Shown: piece after piece, positions 33,873 to 41,753 of the stretch
Layout: every line of letters begins with the position of its first letter
Position numbering within the stretch: position 1 is the stretch's first letter
DNA from: Bacillus sp. ZZV12-4809
GTDB lineage: Bacteria; Bacillota; Bacilli; Bacillales; Cytobacillaceae
Reading direction: 5' to 3'
Assembly: GCF_009849585.1 (NCBI RefSeq)
Contig: NZ_VCRN01000021.1
Coordinates: forward strand, 1-64,000
DNA length: 64,000 bases
Position numbers and translations under genes: made by a program
The notes under the pieces: model-generated
Database searches by the model: none
Told to the model about the DNA's origin: nothing
What the model saw: the letters and a program-made list of their open reading frames with translations, nothing else

Positions 33873-35177
33873 ATGAGAATGGTGGATCTTATTGAAAAGA
33901 AAAGAGATGGAATAGAGTTAACGGCAGACGAAATTCAATTCGTCATTAAAGGATACACAGATGGTTCGATCCCGGATTATCAGGTAAGTGCTTTAACAAT
34001 GGCCATCTTTTTCCAAGGTATGACAGAGAACGAGAGAGCCAACTTAACTATGGCAATGGTAGAATCCGGTGATCAAATTGACTTATCCAAAATTGAAGGA
34101 ATTAAAGTAGATAAACATTCAACTGGCGGTGTAGGTGATACAACAACACTTGTACTGGGACCACTTGTAGCAGCAGTAGGTGTTCCGGTTGCGAAAATGT
34201 CAGGGCGCGGGCTTGGACATACAGGCGGAACAATCGACAAGCTTGAGGCTGTAGATGGATTCCATGTGGAAATTGAAAATGAAGAGTTTATTAAGCTTGT
34301 TAATCAAAATAAAATTGCAGTCATTGGCCAAAGCGGCAACTTAACGCCTGCAGACAAAAAGTTATATGCACTGCGCGATGTAACAGCTACAGTGGACAGT
34401 ATTCCTCTTATCGCAAGCTCGATTATGAGCAAAAAAATCGCTGCAGGTGCGGATGCCATTGTCCTGGATGTTAAAACTGGCGCCGGCGCATTTATGAAGA
34501 CACTTGACGATTCGCGTGAATTGGCTAAAGCCATGGTCCGCATTGGAAATAATGTCGGCAGAAACACAATGGCTGTAATCTCAGATATGAGCCAGCCGCT
34601 TGGTTATGCCATCGGCAATGCCCTTGAAGTAAAGGAAGCAATCGATACATTAAAAGGCGAAGGACCTGAAGATCTGACTGAGCTTTGCCTGACTCTGGGC
34701 AGCCATATGGTTTTCCTGGCTAAAAAAGCGGATACATTAAAGGAAGCGCGCGAAAAGTTAGAGAATGCGATGAAGGACGGTTCAGCATTAGAAACATTTA
34801 AAGTATTCTTGAGCTCACAAGGCGGAGATGCATCAGTTGTCGATAATCCGGAAAGATTACCTCAGGCAAAATATACATTTGAATTAGAAGCTAAGCAGGA
34901 TGGCTATGTTTCGGAGATTGTTGCCGATGAGATTGGAACAGCAGCTATGCTATTGGGAGCAGGAAGAGCAACGAAGGAATCAGAAATTGATCTGGCAGTA
35001 GGCCTGATTTTAAGAAAGAAAATTGGTGACCGGGTACAGAAGGGCGAATCCCTCGTTACAATCTGCAGCAATTTTGAAAATGTAGAACAAGTAAGAAATA
35101 TGCTTTATGACAACATTACGCTTTCCGCTGAAAAAGTGAAGGCACCAGTATTAATTCATGAAGAAATAACTGAATAA
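33873..35177 (+). CDS. pdp: Pyrimidine-nucleoside phosphorylase
   Basis: A 434-residue enzyme that phosphorolyses uridine, deoxyuridine and thymidine. [16 protein letters not shown] is the phosphate-binding signature; [19 protein letters not shown] and [19 protein letters not shown] are core blocks. The lipoyl-like domain at the C-terminus is normal for the family. I start at ATG 33873 (MRMVDLIEK), as in B. subtilis; ATG 33870 directly before is also possible. In B. subtilis pdp is in another operon (dra-nupC-pdp); here it follows punA. Confidence 0.95.
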   Translation: MRMVDLIEKKRDGIELTADEIQFVIKGYTDGSIPDYQVSALTMAIFFQGMTENERANLTMAMVESGDQIDLSKIEGIKVDKHSTGGVGDTTTLVLGPLVAAVGVPVAKMSGRGLGHTGGTIDKLEAVDGFHVEIENEEFIKLVNQNKIAVIGQSGNLTPADKKLYALRDVTATVDSIPLIASSIMSKKIAAGADAIVLDVKTGAGAFMKTLDDSRELAKAMVRIGNNVGRNTMAVISDMSQPLGYAIGNALEVKEAIDTLKGEGPEDLTELCLTLGSHMVFLAKKADTLKEAREKLENAMKDGSALETFKVFLSSQGGDASVVDNPERLPQAKYTFELEAKQDGYVSEIVADEIGTAAMLLGAGRATKESEIDLAVGLILRKKIGDRVQKGESLVTICSNFENVEQVRNMLYDNITLSAEKVKAPVLIHEEITE

Positions 35178-35183
35178 TATTGA

Positions 35184-35223
35184 ATTAAAAAGCCGCCGGA
35201 TTTAGATCCGGCGGCTTTTTGCC
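35184..35223 (+). terminator. Terminator after pdp
   Basis: AAAAAGCCGCCGGAT pairs perfectly with ATCCGGCGGCTTTTT around TTAG. Confidence 0.95.
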
Positions 35224-35264
35224 GTGAAGCTGACTGTTTAAATTCTTTTTAGTCTTCCTGTGTT

Positions 35265-35293
35265 GTATAAATTTTCTTTAACTGGAAAAAATG
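35265..35293 (+). promoter_or_regulatory. Candidate sigma-F promoter of dacF
   Basis: GTATA (35265-35269) and GGAAAAAATG (35284-35293) resemble the sigma-F consensus GYATA and GGnrAnAMTW, with a 14-base spacer, slightly short of the usual 15-16. dacF is a sigma-F gene in B. subtilis. Confidence 0.55.
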
Positions 35294-35322
35294 GAGGCTA
35301 TAAAGAATGGAGGTATTGTGTG

Positions 35323-36486
35323 ATGAAACGACTCGTCTCATTAATGTTAATAGCATTATTTATGGCAACAATCTTTGCTCCTTCAGGGTTTGCGAGAGAG
35401 AACAGTGCAGATTTGGCGGATAATGTAAAATCCGCGATTCTTATCGAGCGTGATACCGGTACGGTATTATATGAAAAAAACAGCGATGAGCAGCTTCCGC
35501 CTGCCAGTATGACAAAAGTCATGACCATGCTCTTAATTATGGAAGCAATAGATGAAGGGAAGCTGTCATGGGATGAGAAAATCCGGACAAGCGAATATGC
35601 AGCATCAATGGGCGGTTCGCAAATCTTCCTGGAGCCAGGTGAAGAAATGACCACAAAGCAAATGCTGCAGGGGATTGCCATTGGTTCCGGTAATGATGCA
35701 TCCGTTGCTATGGCTGAGAGAATTGCCGGATCAGAGGAAGCTTTTGTTGAAATGATGAATAAAAAGGCAAAGGAATTAGGGCTGAAAAATACTAATTTCC
35801 TAAACCCTACAGGGCTGTCAGCTAAGAACCATTACAGTACTGCACATGACATGGCCATAATGGCGAAAGAGCTTCTTAAATATGAAAAGATAACTGATTT
35901 TACGGGCACATATGAAGCCTATCTTCGCGAGGATACAGAAAAAAAATTCTGGCTTGTCAATACAAACCGACTTGTGCGTTTTTATCCAGGTGTAGATGGC
36001 CTCAAAACGGGCTTTACTTCTGAAGCAAAATACTGTCTGACGGCAACAGCCGAGAAAGACGGAATGCGGGTTATAGCCGTTGTATTTGGCGCACCAACTT
36101 CAAAAGAACGCAATGCTCAAGTGACTAAAATGCTCGACTTTGCATTCAGCCAATATAAAACCCACCCAATGTATGAAAGAAATCACGTTCTTGGAAAAGT
36201 TAAAGTAAGCAAAGGCGAAAAGAAAATGGTTGAAGCTCTGACTAGTGAACCGATTTCCCTTTTAACTAAAAAAGGAGAAAGCATCAAGGAAATTGAACAG
36301 AAAATTACTTTAAATAAAAATATTAAAGCTCCTGTCCACAAGGGTGATCAGATCGGAACATTAACATTGAAAAAGGATGGAAAAGTCTTGGTTGAAAGCT
36401 CTTTGGTTGCTAAAGAAAATAGCAGTGAAGCATCATGGTGGACATTGTTTAAACGGTCCATGGGGTTATTTTCAAAAACTGAATAA
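35323..36486 (+). CDS. dacF: D-alanyl-D-alanine carboxypeptidase DacF
   Basis: A 387-residue penicillin-binding protein. A signal peptide ends near residue 24 (PSGFA). The active-site Ser-x2-Lys is at residues 62-65 (ASMTKVM), SGNDAS is the second motif and GLKTGFTSEA the third. A C-terminal beta domain and a hydrophobic, membrane-associating end follow. In B. subtilis DacF acts in the forespore and affects cortex cross-linking. AATGGAGGTATTGTGTG places the start at ATG 35323. It precedes spoIIA, as in B. subtilis, and sigma-F read-through into spoIIA is likely because no terminator separates them. Confidence 0.93.
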   Translation: MKRLVSLMLIALFMATIFAPSGFARENSADLADNVKSAILIERDTGTVLYEKNSDEQLPPASMTKVMTMLLIMEAIDEGKLSWDEKIRTSEYAASMGGSQIFLEPGEEMTTKQMLQGIAIGSGNDASVAMAERIAGSEEAFVEMMNKKAKELGLKNTNFLNPTGLSAKNHYSTAHDMAIMAKELLKYEKITDFTGTYEAYLREDTEKKFWLVNTNRLVRFYPGVDGLKTGFTSEAKYCLTATAEKDGMRVIAVVFGAPTSKERNAQVTKMLDFAFSQYKTHPMYERNHVLGKVKVSKGEKKMVEALTSEPISLLTKKGESIKEIEQKITLNKNIKAPVHKGDQIGTLTLKKDGKVLVESSLVAKENSSEASWWTLFKRSMGLFSKTE

Positions 36487-36557
36487 ATATATATCCTTGT
36501 CGAAAAACATCCCAATGATATGTATTTTTAGCGAAAATACACTAGTTTTGTCTCAAG

Positions 36558-36585
36558 GAAGGAAATGAAGCGCCAGGCATCGAAA
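36558..36585 (+). promoter_or_regulatory. Candidate sigma-H promoter of the spoIIA operon
   Basis: GAAGGAAAT (36558-36566) fits the sigma-H -35 RnAGGAwww exactly. ATCGAAA (36579-36585), 12 bases on, is one base from the -10 RnnGAAT. spoIIA is transcribed from a sigma-H promoter in B. subtilis. Confidence 0.7.
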
Positions 36586-36603
36586 TTGACTCACTATAAG
36601 GGC

Positions 36604-36636
36604 GGATGCCGGAATTCTTTAAGATTCCGGTTATCC
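36604..36636 (+). promoter_or_regulatory. Stable hairpin in the spoIIA leader
   Basis: GGATGCCGGAAT pairs with ATTCCGGTTATCC (one bulge and a G-U pair) around TCTTTAAG. No T run follows, so it is not a terminator. It lies about 10 bases upstream of the ribosome site of a short upstream ORF. Confidence 0.7.
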
Positions 36637-36652
36637 TATCCGGAGGAGAAGC

Positions 36653-36709
36653 ATGAGCATTACTATCGGCTTTTTCAGTTGCGGATACCAGATAAGGAGG
36701 CTAAGGTAG
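36653..36709 (+). CDS. Upstream ORF of 18 codons overlapping the spoIIAA start
   Basis: CCGGAGGAGAAGC precedes an ATG, a stronger and better-spaced site than many real genes here. The frame reads [18 protein letters not shown] and stops at TAG, whose last base is the first base of the spoIIAA GTG (TAGTG). The spoIIAA ribosome site AAGGAGG lies inside its end. Such an arrangement predicts translational coupling or a leader peptide. No function is known. Confidence 0.5.
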   Translation: MSITIGFFSCGYQIRRLR

Positions 36710-37059
36710 TGAGTCTTAACATTAATTTGGAAGTAAAGCATGATGTCTTATGTATTCGTTTAAGCGGGGAGCTGGATCATCATTCGGCAGATGTACTGCG
36801 TGAACAGGCGACGAGGGCAATTGAGGATCATGACATCCATCATATTATATTAAACCTTGAGCAGCTTTCATTTATGGATAGTTCAGGGCTGGGAGTGATT
36901 TTGGGCCGCTACAAACAAATCAAACAAAAGCATGGCGAAATGGTTGTTTGTGCAATTTCTCCAGCAGTGCAGCGATTATTTGATATGTCGGGGTTATTTA
37001 AAATAATCCGTTTAGAACCGACAGAAGAAAACGCCTTGCAAAGATTGGGGGTTGCCTGA
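36709..37059 (+). CDS. spoIIAA: Anti-sigma-F factor antagonist SpoIIAA
   Basis: A 116-residue STAS-domain protein. [20 protein letters not shown] holds Ser58, the residue SpoIIAB phosphorylates. Unphosphorylated SpoIIAA frees sigma-F in the forespore; SpoIIE removes the phosphate. The start is GTG 36709 after AAGGAGGCTAAGGTA, and the protein from there matches the B. subtilis sequence and length closely. The longer open frame to 36565 is not supported. It opens the spoIIA operon. Confidence 0.96.
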   Translation: MSLNINLEVKHDVLCIRLSGELDHHSADVLREQATRAIEDHDIHHIILNLEQLSFMDSSGLGVILGRYKQIKQKHGEMVVCAISPAVQRLFDMSGLFKIIRLEPTEENALQRLGVA

Positions 37060-37062
37060 ACT

Positions 37063-37503
37063 ATGAAAAATGTGATGAATCTTGAATTCAGTGCGCTCAG
37101 CCAAAATGAATCATTCGCCCGTGTCACAGTTGCAGCCTTTATTGCCCAGCTGGATCCGACAATGGACGAACTGACAGAAATTAAAACGGTCGTTTCTGAA
37201 GCTGTAACCAACTCCATTATTCACGGGTATGAAAATGATCCTAATGGAGTGGTCTATATTTCTGTCCTGATTGAAGATGGATTTATTGATATGACCATTA
37301 AGGATAAAGGCCTCGGTATTATGGATGTGGAGGAGGCAAGGCAGCCATTATTTACAACAAAGCCTGAATTGGAAAGATCAGGCATGGGCTTTACCATCAT
37401 GGAAAATTTCATGGACGAAATCGAAATCCAATCGCAGCCGGGTATAGGCACAGAGATCCGATTAAGGAAGCATTTATCAAATAGTAAAATGCTATGCAAT
37501 TAA
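37063..37503 (+). CDS. spoIIAB: Anti-sigma-F factor / serine kinase SpoIIAB
   Basis: A 146-residue GHKL-fold kinase that binds sigma-F and phosphorylates Spo[20 protein letters not shown] is the N box, [15 protein letters not shown] the G1 box and [13 protein letters not shown] the G2 box. It begins three bases after the spoIIAA stop, with GGGGG inside that gene as ribosome site, giving the usual coupled translation. Length matches B. subtilis. Confidence 0.96.
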   Translation: MKNVMNLEFSALSQNESFARVTVAAFIAQLDPTMDELTEIKTVVSEAVTNSIIHGYENDPNGVVYISVLIEDGFIDMTIKDKGLGIMDVEEARQPLFTTKPELERSGMGFTIMENFMDEIEIQSQPGIGTEIRLRKHLSNSKMLCN

Positions 37504-37515
37504 GGGAGTCTTGCT

Positions 37516-38274
37516 ATGGATGTGGAGGTTAAAGCAGAGAAGGGCCAAACCTATTTAAAGGACAATGAAGTCAAGGAGCTAATTAAGCAAAGCCAAAGCG
37601 GAGATCAGGGTGCCAGGGACAAAATTGTTCAAAAAAATATGCGTCTTGTCTGGTCTGTCGTCCAGAGGTTTTTGAATAGAGGATATGAACCCGATGATCT
37701 CTTTCAGATTGGCTGTATCGGCTTATTGAAGTCGGTTGATAAGTTTGATCTCAGTTATGATGTAAAATTTTCGACCTATGCGGTTCCAATGATTATCGGA
37801 GAGATTCAAAGGTTCATTCGGGATGATGGAACGGTAAAAGTAAGCCGCTCCTTAAAAGAGATGGGCAATAAAATCAGGAAAGCCAAAGACGAGTTATCAA
37901 AAACGCTTGGCCGCATCCCGACTGTTACAGAACTCTCCGAGTTTCTGGAAATTTCTCCGGAAGATATTATTCTTGCCCAGGAAGCAAGCCGGATCCCATC
38001 TTCTATACATGAAACAGTGTATGAAAACGACGGAGATCCCATTACACTGCTCGATCAGATTGATGATGGAAATGAAGGAAAATGGTTTGATAAAATAGCA
38101 TTAAAAGAAGCGATACGTGAATTGGATGAGCGGGAAAGACTGATTGTTTACTTGCGCTACTATAAAGATCAGACTCAATCCGAAGTGGCGTCAAGGCTTG
38201 GCATTTCCCAGGTGCAGGTATCGCGGCTTGAAAAAAAGATCCTTCAGCAAATGAAAGACCGGATGGATATTTAA
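37516..38274 (+). CDS. sigF: RNA polymerase sigma-F factor
   Basis: A 252-residue sigma-70 family factor, the first forespore-specific sigma. Region 2 includes RFLNRGYEPDDLFQIGCIGL and FSTYAVPMIIGEIQRFIRDD; region 4 includes LIVYLRYYKDQTQSEVASRL and a helix-turn-helix GISQVQVSRLEKKIL. TAAGGGAGTCTTGCT precedes the ATG. It ends inside its own terminator: the TAA is in the hairpin loop. Confidence 0.97.
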   Translation: MDVEVKAEKGQTYLKDNEVKELIKQSQSGDQGARDKIVQKNMRLVWSVVQRFLNRGYEPDDLFQIGCIGLLKSVDKFDLSYDVKFSTYAVPMIIGEIQRFIRDDGTVKVSRSLKEMGNKIRKAKDELSKTLGRIPTVTELSEFLEISPEDIILAQEASRIPSSIHETVYENDGDPITLLDQIDDGNEGKWFDKIALKEAIRELDERERLIVYLRYYKDQTQSEVASRLGISQVQVSRLEKKILQQMKDRMDI

Positions 38275-38292
38275 ATCCATCCGGTCTTTCAT
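38255..38292 (+). terminator. Terminator of the spoIIA operon, overlapping the sigF stop
   Basis: AAAGACCGGATGGAT pairs with ATCCATCCGGTCTTT; the loop ATTTAA contains the stop codon. Confidence 0.9.
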
Positions 38293-38319
38293 TTTTTAAA
38301 ACCAGCCAATTATTGGAGT

Positions 38320-38349
38320 TCATGAAGCTAATATATGTAACTCATACTA
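38320..38349 (+). promoter_or_regulatory. Sigma-G-like promoter of the spoVA operon
   Basis: TCATG (38320-38324), an 18-base spacer and CATACTA (38343-38349) resemble the sigma-G elements GyATr and CATnhTA. spoVA is a sigma-G operon in B. subtilis. Confidence 0.7.
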
Positions 38350-38410
38350 AATATAGACACAAAAGCGAAACGCACTAAATAGGCGAACCATTTTCGAAGA
38401 GGATATCTCT

Positions 38411-39049
38411 TTGTGGGAAGTGAGAACATTGGAAAAAACAGTTTACATTCGCTTGCGGCATCGTCTGCAGATACGGCCAAATCAGAGAATACTGCTGAAA
38501 GATATTGCACAGGTCATTGCCGATGATGGCATTTACGAAAAGCTTTGTGGACTTCCGCTATATCAAGTAAGCGAGAAGGACCGGAATATTGTCGTAATTG
38601 ACGTGATGAAGGTCATTAGGACTATAACCAGATTCTTTTCAAACATTGAAGTACAGTCGATTGGACCGGCTCAATCGATAGTCGAGGTGGTTACCAAGAA
38701 GCGTAAAGTATCAATTCCTCTCTTTCTGCTTGTTTGGCTGCTTTTGTTTATAGGTGCTGCACTGGCTATTATGAATTTTCATGAAGACGTAAGCATGCAG
38801 GCTGTCCAGCTTAGAATTTACACTCTCCTGACCGGGGAAGTGGACAGCAGGCCTCTTATCTTTCAAATTCCCTATTCGATTGGCCTGGGGATTGGCATGA
38901 TCATATTCTTTAATCATGTTTTTAAGAAGCGGCTGAACGAGGAGCCCAGCCCGTTGGAAGTAGAAATGTTTAATTACCAGCTTGATCTTGATAATTATGT
39001 TGCATTGAAAGAGAACAAGGAGAGTATGAAATATCTTGATGACCATTAA
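38411..39049 (+). CDS. spoVAA: Stage V sporulation protein AA
   Basis: A 212-residue (or shorter) membrane protein of the SpoVA system, which moves Ca-dipicolinic acid into the forespore and out during germination. The soluble N-terminal part includes LCGLPLYQVSEKDRNIVVIDV, closely similar to B. subtilis SpoVAA, and two membrane segments follow (IPLFLLVWLLLFIGAALAIM and a later one). TTG 38411 has AGAGGA at good spacing; TTG 38429 begins nearer to the known N-terminus, so the start is unsure. A sigma-G-like promoter lies upstream. Confidence 0.9.
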   Translation: MWEVRTLEKTVYIRLRHRLQIRPNQRILLKDIAQVIADDGIYEKLCGLPLYQVSEKDRNIVVIDVMKVIRTITRFFSNIEVQSIGPAQSIVEVVTKKRKVSIPLFLLVWLLLFIGAALAIMNFHEDVSMQAVQLRIYTLLTGEVDSRPLIFQIPYSIGLGIGMIIFFNHVFKKRLNEEPSPLEVEMFNYQLDLDNYVALKENKESMKYLDDH

Positions 39050-39461
39050 TGTTGTACTGGTAATGATCATAGGCTTTGCAGGGGGGCTCGCTGTTGGTTC
39101 AGGTTTTGTGGCATTTCTGGCTGTTTTGGGCATCATCCCAAGGCTTACTCAGCTGAGCAAAACGATGAAGATGATCCATTTTTATGAAGCTGCAGTTGTG
39201 ATGGGGGCTTTGGCTGGTGCACTTGCAACTTTATGGAATCCGGAATTCCACCTGACACCTCTGTTATTAGTGCCCATTGGGCTGGCTTCGGGCATCTTTG
39301 TGGGCATGCTCGCTGCTGCTTTAACTGAGGTGTTGAATGTTTTTCCGATTCTTGCGAAAAGAATCGGAGTAGATGGGAAAATCGTCATATTATTGATGGC
39401 ATTTGTATTTGGCAAGGTGTTTGGATCACTGTTTCAATGGATTTATTTTGTAAATAAATAA
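39039..39461 (+). CDS. spoVAB: Stage V sporulation protein AB
   Basis: A 140-residue, strongly hydrophobic protein with about four membrane segments (for example IIGFAGGLAVGSGFVAFLAVL). It overlaps the end of spoVAA by 11 bases, so translation is probably coupled; the ribosome site is weak. The HFYEAAVVMGALAGALATL region fits SpoVAB. In B. subtilis spoVAC follows; here the next gene is spoVAEA, 54 bases on. Confidence 0.9.
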   Translation: MTINVVLVMIIGFAGGLAVGSGFVAFLAVLGIIPRLTQLSKTMKMIHFYEAAVVMGALAGALATLWNPEFHLTPLLLVPIGLASGIFVGMLAAALTEVLNVFPILAKRIGVDGKIVILLMAFVFGKVFGSLFQWIYFVNK

Positions 39462-39515
39462 GCCGCCGGCTGGGCATATTTAAGAAAAATGAGAATTCGG
39501 AAAGGAAAAACTGCT

Positions 39516-40103
39516 ATGGATGATCGGAGGCACGTCATTCTAATAACTGATGGAGACGATTTTGCAAGAAAGACTGTGGAGCATGTTGCGAAGGAAATTG
39601 GAGGCAGATGCCTATCTTTATCGCATGGAAACCCTTCAGTCCTAAACGGTCAGCAAATCGTCAAGCTGATAAAAAAAGTCTCCCATGATCCCGTATTGGT
39701 CATGTTTGATGACAGCGGGTTTATCGGAGAAGGAGCCGGAGAGAATGCCCTGAAATATGTTGCGTGCCATAAAGATATTAATGTTCTGGGAGTTATAGCA
39801 GTTGCCTCAAAAACACGTCAGGCCGAGTGGACAAAAGTAGATGTATGTATTGATAATAACGGGGAACTGACTCCATACGGAGTTGATAAGTACGGAGTTC
39901 CCGAAATGGAAATGGGCAGAATTAATGGAGATACTGTCTATTGTCTTGATCAGCTGGATGTGCCAATAATCGTAGGAATTGGCGATATTGGAAAGATGTC
40001 TAAAAAAGATCATTATGAATTAGGTTCGCCAATTACTAAAAAGGCAGTAGAGCTTATATTGGAAAGGAGCGGCTATTATGACACGAAACAAGACGAAGGA
40101 TGA
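39516..40103 (+). CDS. spoVAEA: Stage V sporulation protein AE, soluble subunit (SpoVAEA)
   Basis: A 195-residue soluble protein. [20 protein letters not shown] and [19 protein letters not shown] match SpoVAEA, and [20 protein letters not shown] is a conserved block. GGAAAGGAAAAACTGCT fixes the start at ATG 39516. Its usual upstream neighbours spoVAC, spoVAD and spoVAEB are absent here. It overlaps spoVAF by 26 bases. Confidence 0.92.
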   Translation: MDDRRHVILITDGDDFARKTVEHVAKEIGGRCLSLSHGNPSVLNGQQIVKLIKKVSHDPVLVMFDDSGFIGEGAGENALKYVACHKDINVLGVIAVASKTRQAEWTKVDVCIDNNGELTPYGVDKYGVPEMEMGRINGDTVYCLDQLDVPIIVGIGDIGKMSKKDHYELGSPITKKAVELILERSGYYDTKQDEG

Positions 40104-41562
40104 TAAGACACCTATATTTGAATCTGTGCATGAAATTGAGAAATATATGAAAAATAGAGTTGGCCTGGGAGAAAGCTTCGATCTGGGTGTCAGAAAGCTA
40201 ACGATCTTAAGGAAGGATGTTCATTTCTATTATATTAATGGACTGACGGATACGAGTTATATAATTGCTATCATTGAGGGTCTGGTTGGGATCAATGACA
40301 GTGAAAAACTTTCCTCTAACCTATTTAAAATCATCGAGAACAGGCTTAGGCATCAATCCATTGAGCACATTAAAACAATGGATGAACTGGTTGATCAGGT
40401 TCTATCAGGCCTGATTGTCATTGTGGGTGAGGGTGAGAGAGAAGGGCTTGTCATCGATGTCAGAAGCTATCCCGGAAGAACCCCAATGGAACCGGATACT
40501 GAAAAAGTTGTCCGCGGCTCAAGGGATGGCTATGTTGAGAATATTATAGTAAACACAGCCTTGACCCGCAGAAGGATTAGAGATGAACGGCTGCGGTTTG
40601 AAATTATGCGTGTTGGCGAAAGGTCCAAAACGGATGTAGCCATTGGTTTCATTAAAGATGTGGCTAATGAGGATTTAGTTGATTTAATCAGGAAAGAAAT
40701 TAAAGCAATTGAGATTGACGGCATTACGATGGCTGATAAAACAGTCGAGGAATTTCTTTTAAAACAGGGATATAATCCCTTCCCGCTGGTTCGGTATACG
40801 GAAAGAGCAGATGTCGCAGCAGCCCATTTGCTTGAAGGGCATGTCATTATATTTGTTGATACTTCACCAAGTGTCATTATTACGCCTACAACATATTTTC
40901 ATCATTTACAGCATGCAGAAGAGTACAGGCAATCGCCTGCAGTCGGCACATTTGTCCGCTGGATTCGATTTTTAGGTCTTTTGGCTTCAATCGTACTGTT
41001 GCCGCTATGGTTTTTATTTGTATTGGAGCCTTCCCTTCTTCCTGAAAGAATCGCATTTGTCGGGCCAAATGAAGAGACCAATGTTCCTGTTATAGTCCAG
41101 CTGTTTCTTGCAGATGTGGGAATTGAATTTCTTAGAATTGCGGCCATTCATACGCCGACACCGCTTTCGACTGCTATGGGCTTAATAGCCGCTGTGCTTA
41201 TAGGTCAAATTGCCATTGATGTCGGGCTCTTTGTTCCTGAAGTCATTTTATATGTATCACTTGCGGCCATTGGAACCTATACGACCCCTAGTTATGAACT
41301 GAGCATTGCCAATAAAATTTTACGATTGTGTTTGCTTGTGTCAGTTGCGATTTTCCATACCCCTGGTCTAGTCGTGGGGCTTACATTAATCATTCTACTT
41401 CTCGCAAGCATTAAATCTTTGAATACACCATACCTTTGGCCGTTTATTCCGTTTAGTCCGGTTGCTTTATCCCAGATCTTAATTCGCCGCTCGATGCCAG
41501 GCTCTAAAATACGGCCAGGCATTGTCCAGACTAGAAATCGTTACAAGCAGCCTGTAAAATAA
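40078..41562 (+). CDS. spoVAF: Stage V sporulation protein AF (GerA-family)
   Basis: A 494-residue protein of the GerA germinant-receptor A-subunit family. A large hydrophilic N-terminal half (residues 1-290) is followed by about five membrane segments. [24 protein letters not shown] and [13 protein letters not shown] are family signatures. GGAAAGGAGCGGCTATT precedes the ATG inside the end of spoVAEA. In B. subtilis SpoVAF works with the FigP/YqhR protein to modulate germination. It closes the operon. Confidence 0.95.
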   Translation: MTRNKTKDDKTPIFESVHEIEKYMKNRVGLGESFDLGVRKLTILRKDVHFYYINGLTDTSYIIAIIEGLVGINDSEKLSSNLFKIIENRLRHQSIEHIKTMDELVDQVLSGLIVIVGEGEREGLVIDVRSYPGRTPMEPDTEKVVRGSRDGYVENIIVNTALTRRRIRDERLRFEIMRVGERSKTDVAIGFIKDVANEDLVDLIRKEIKAIEIDGITMADKTVEEFLLKQGYNPFPLVRYTERADVAAAHLLEGHVIIFVDTSPSVIITPTTYFHHLQHAEEYRQSPAVGTFVRWIRFLGLLASIVLLPLWFLFVLEPSLLPERIAFVGPNEETNVPVIVQLFLADVGIEFLRIAAIHTPTPLSTAMGLIAAVLIGQIAIDVGLFVPEVILYVSLAAIGTYTTPSYELSIANKILRLCLLVSVAIFHTPGLVVGLTLIILLLASIKSLNTPYLWPFIPFSPVALSQILIRRSMPGSKIRPGIVQTRNRYKQPVK

Positions 41563-41640
41563 TAAATACGCGTAATGCCGATTGCTAAGATACACGAAAT
41601 ATGGTACAGTTTTTTTAATTAAATAAAGGATTAAAGGAAA

Positions 41641-41680
41641 CAGAATAGACAGTCTCTTGCGGTGCTGTCTATTTCTATCA
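41641..41680 (+). terminator. Possible terminator of the spoVA operon
   Basis: GAATAGACAG pairs with CTGTCTATTTC around a 12-base loop; the T tract is short, so strength is uncertain. Confidence 0.55.
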
Positions 41681-41753
41681 TAAATTGATCAGTCTCGGGG
41701 GTAAATACACGACCTGGCAGAAGTTATCCTGAGGAAAAGGAAGAGGGGGAACC

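Noticed and set aside
33649-33873. 74-residue frame on the plus strand
   Set aside because: Repeat copy; no ribosome site and no plausible protein.
36565-36708. 48-codon extension of spoIIAA
   Set aside because: GTG 36709 has AAGGAGG at good spacing and matches the known SpoIIAA N-terminus; the extension covers the sigma-H promoter and leader hairpin.
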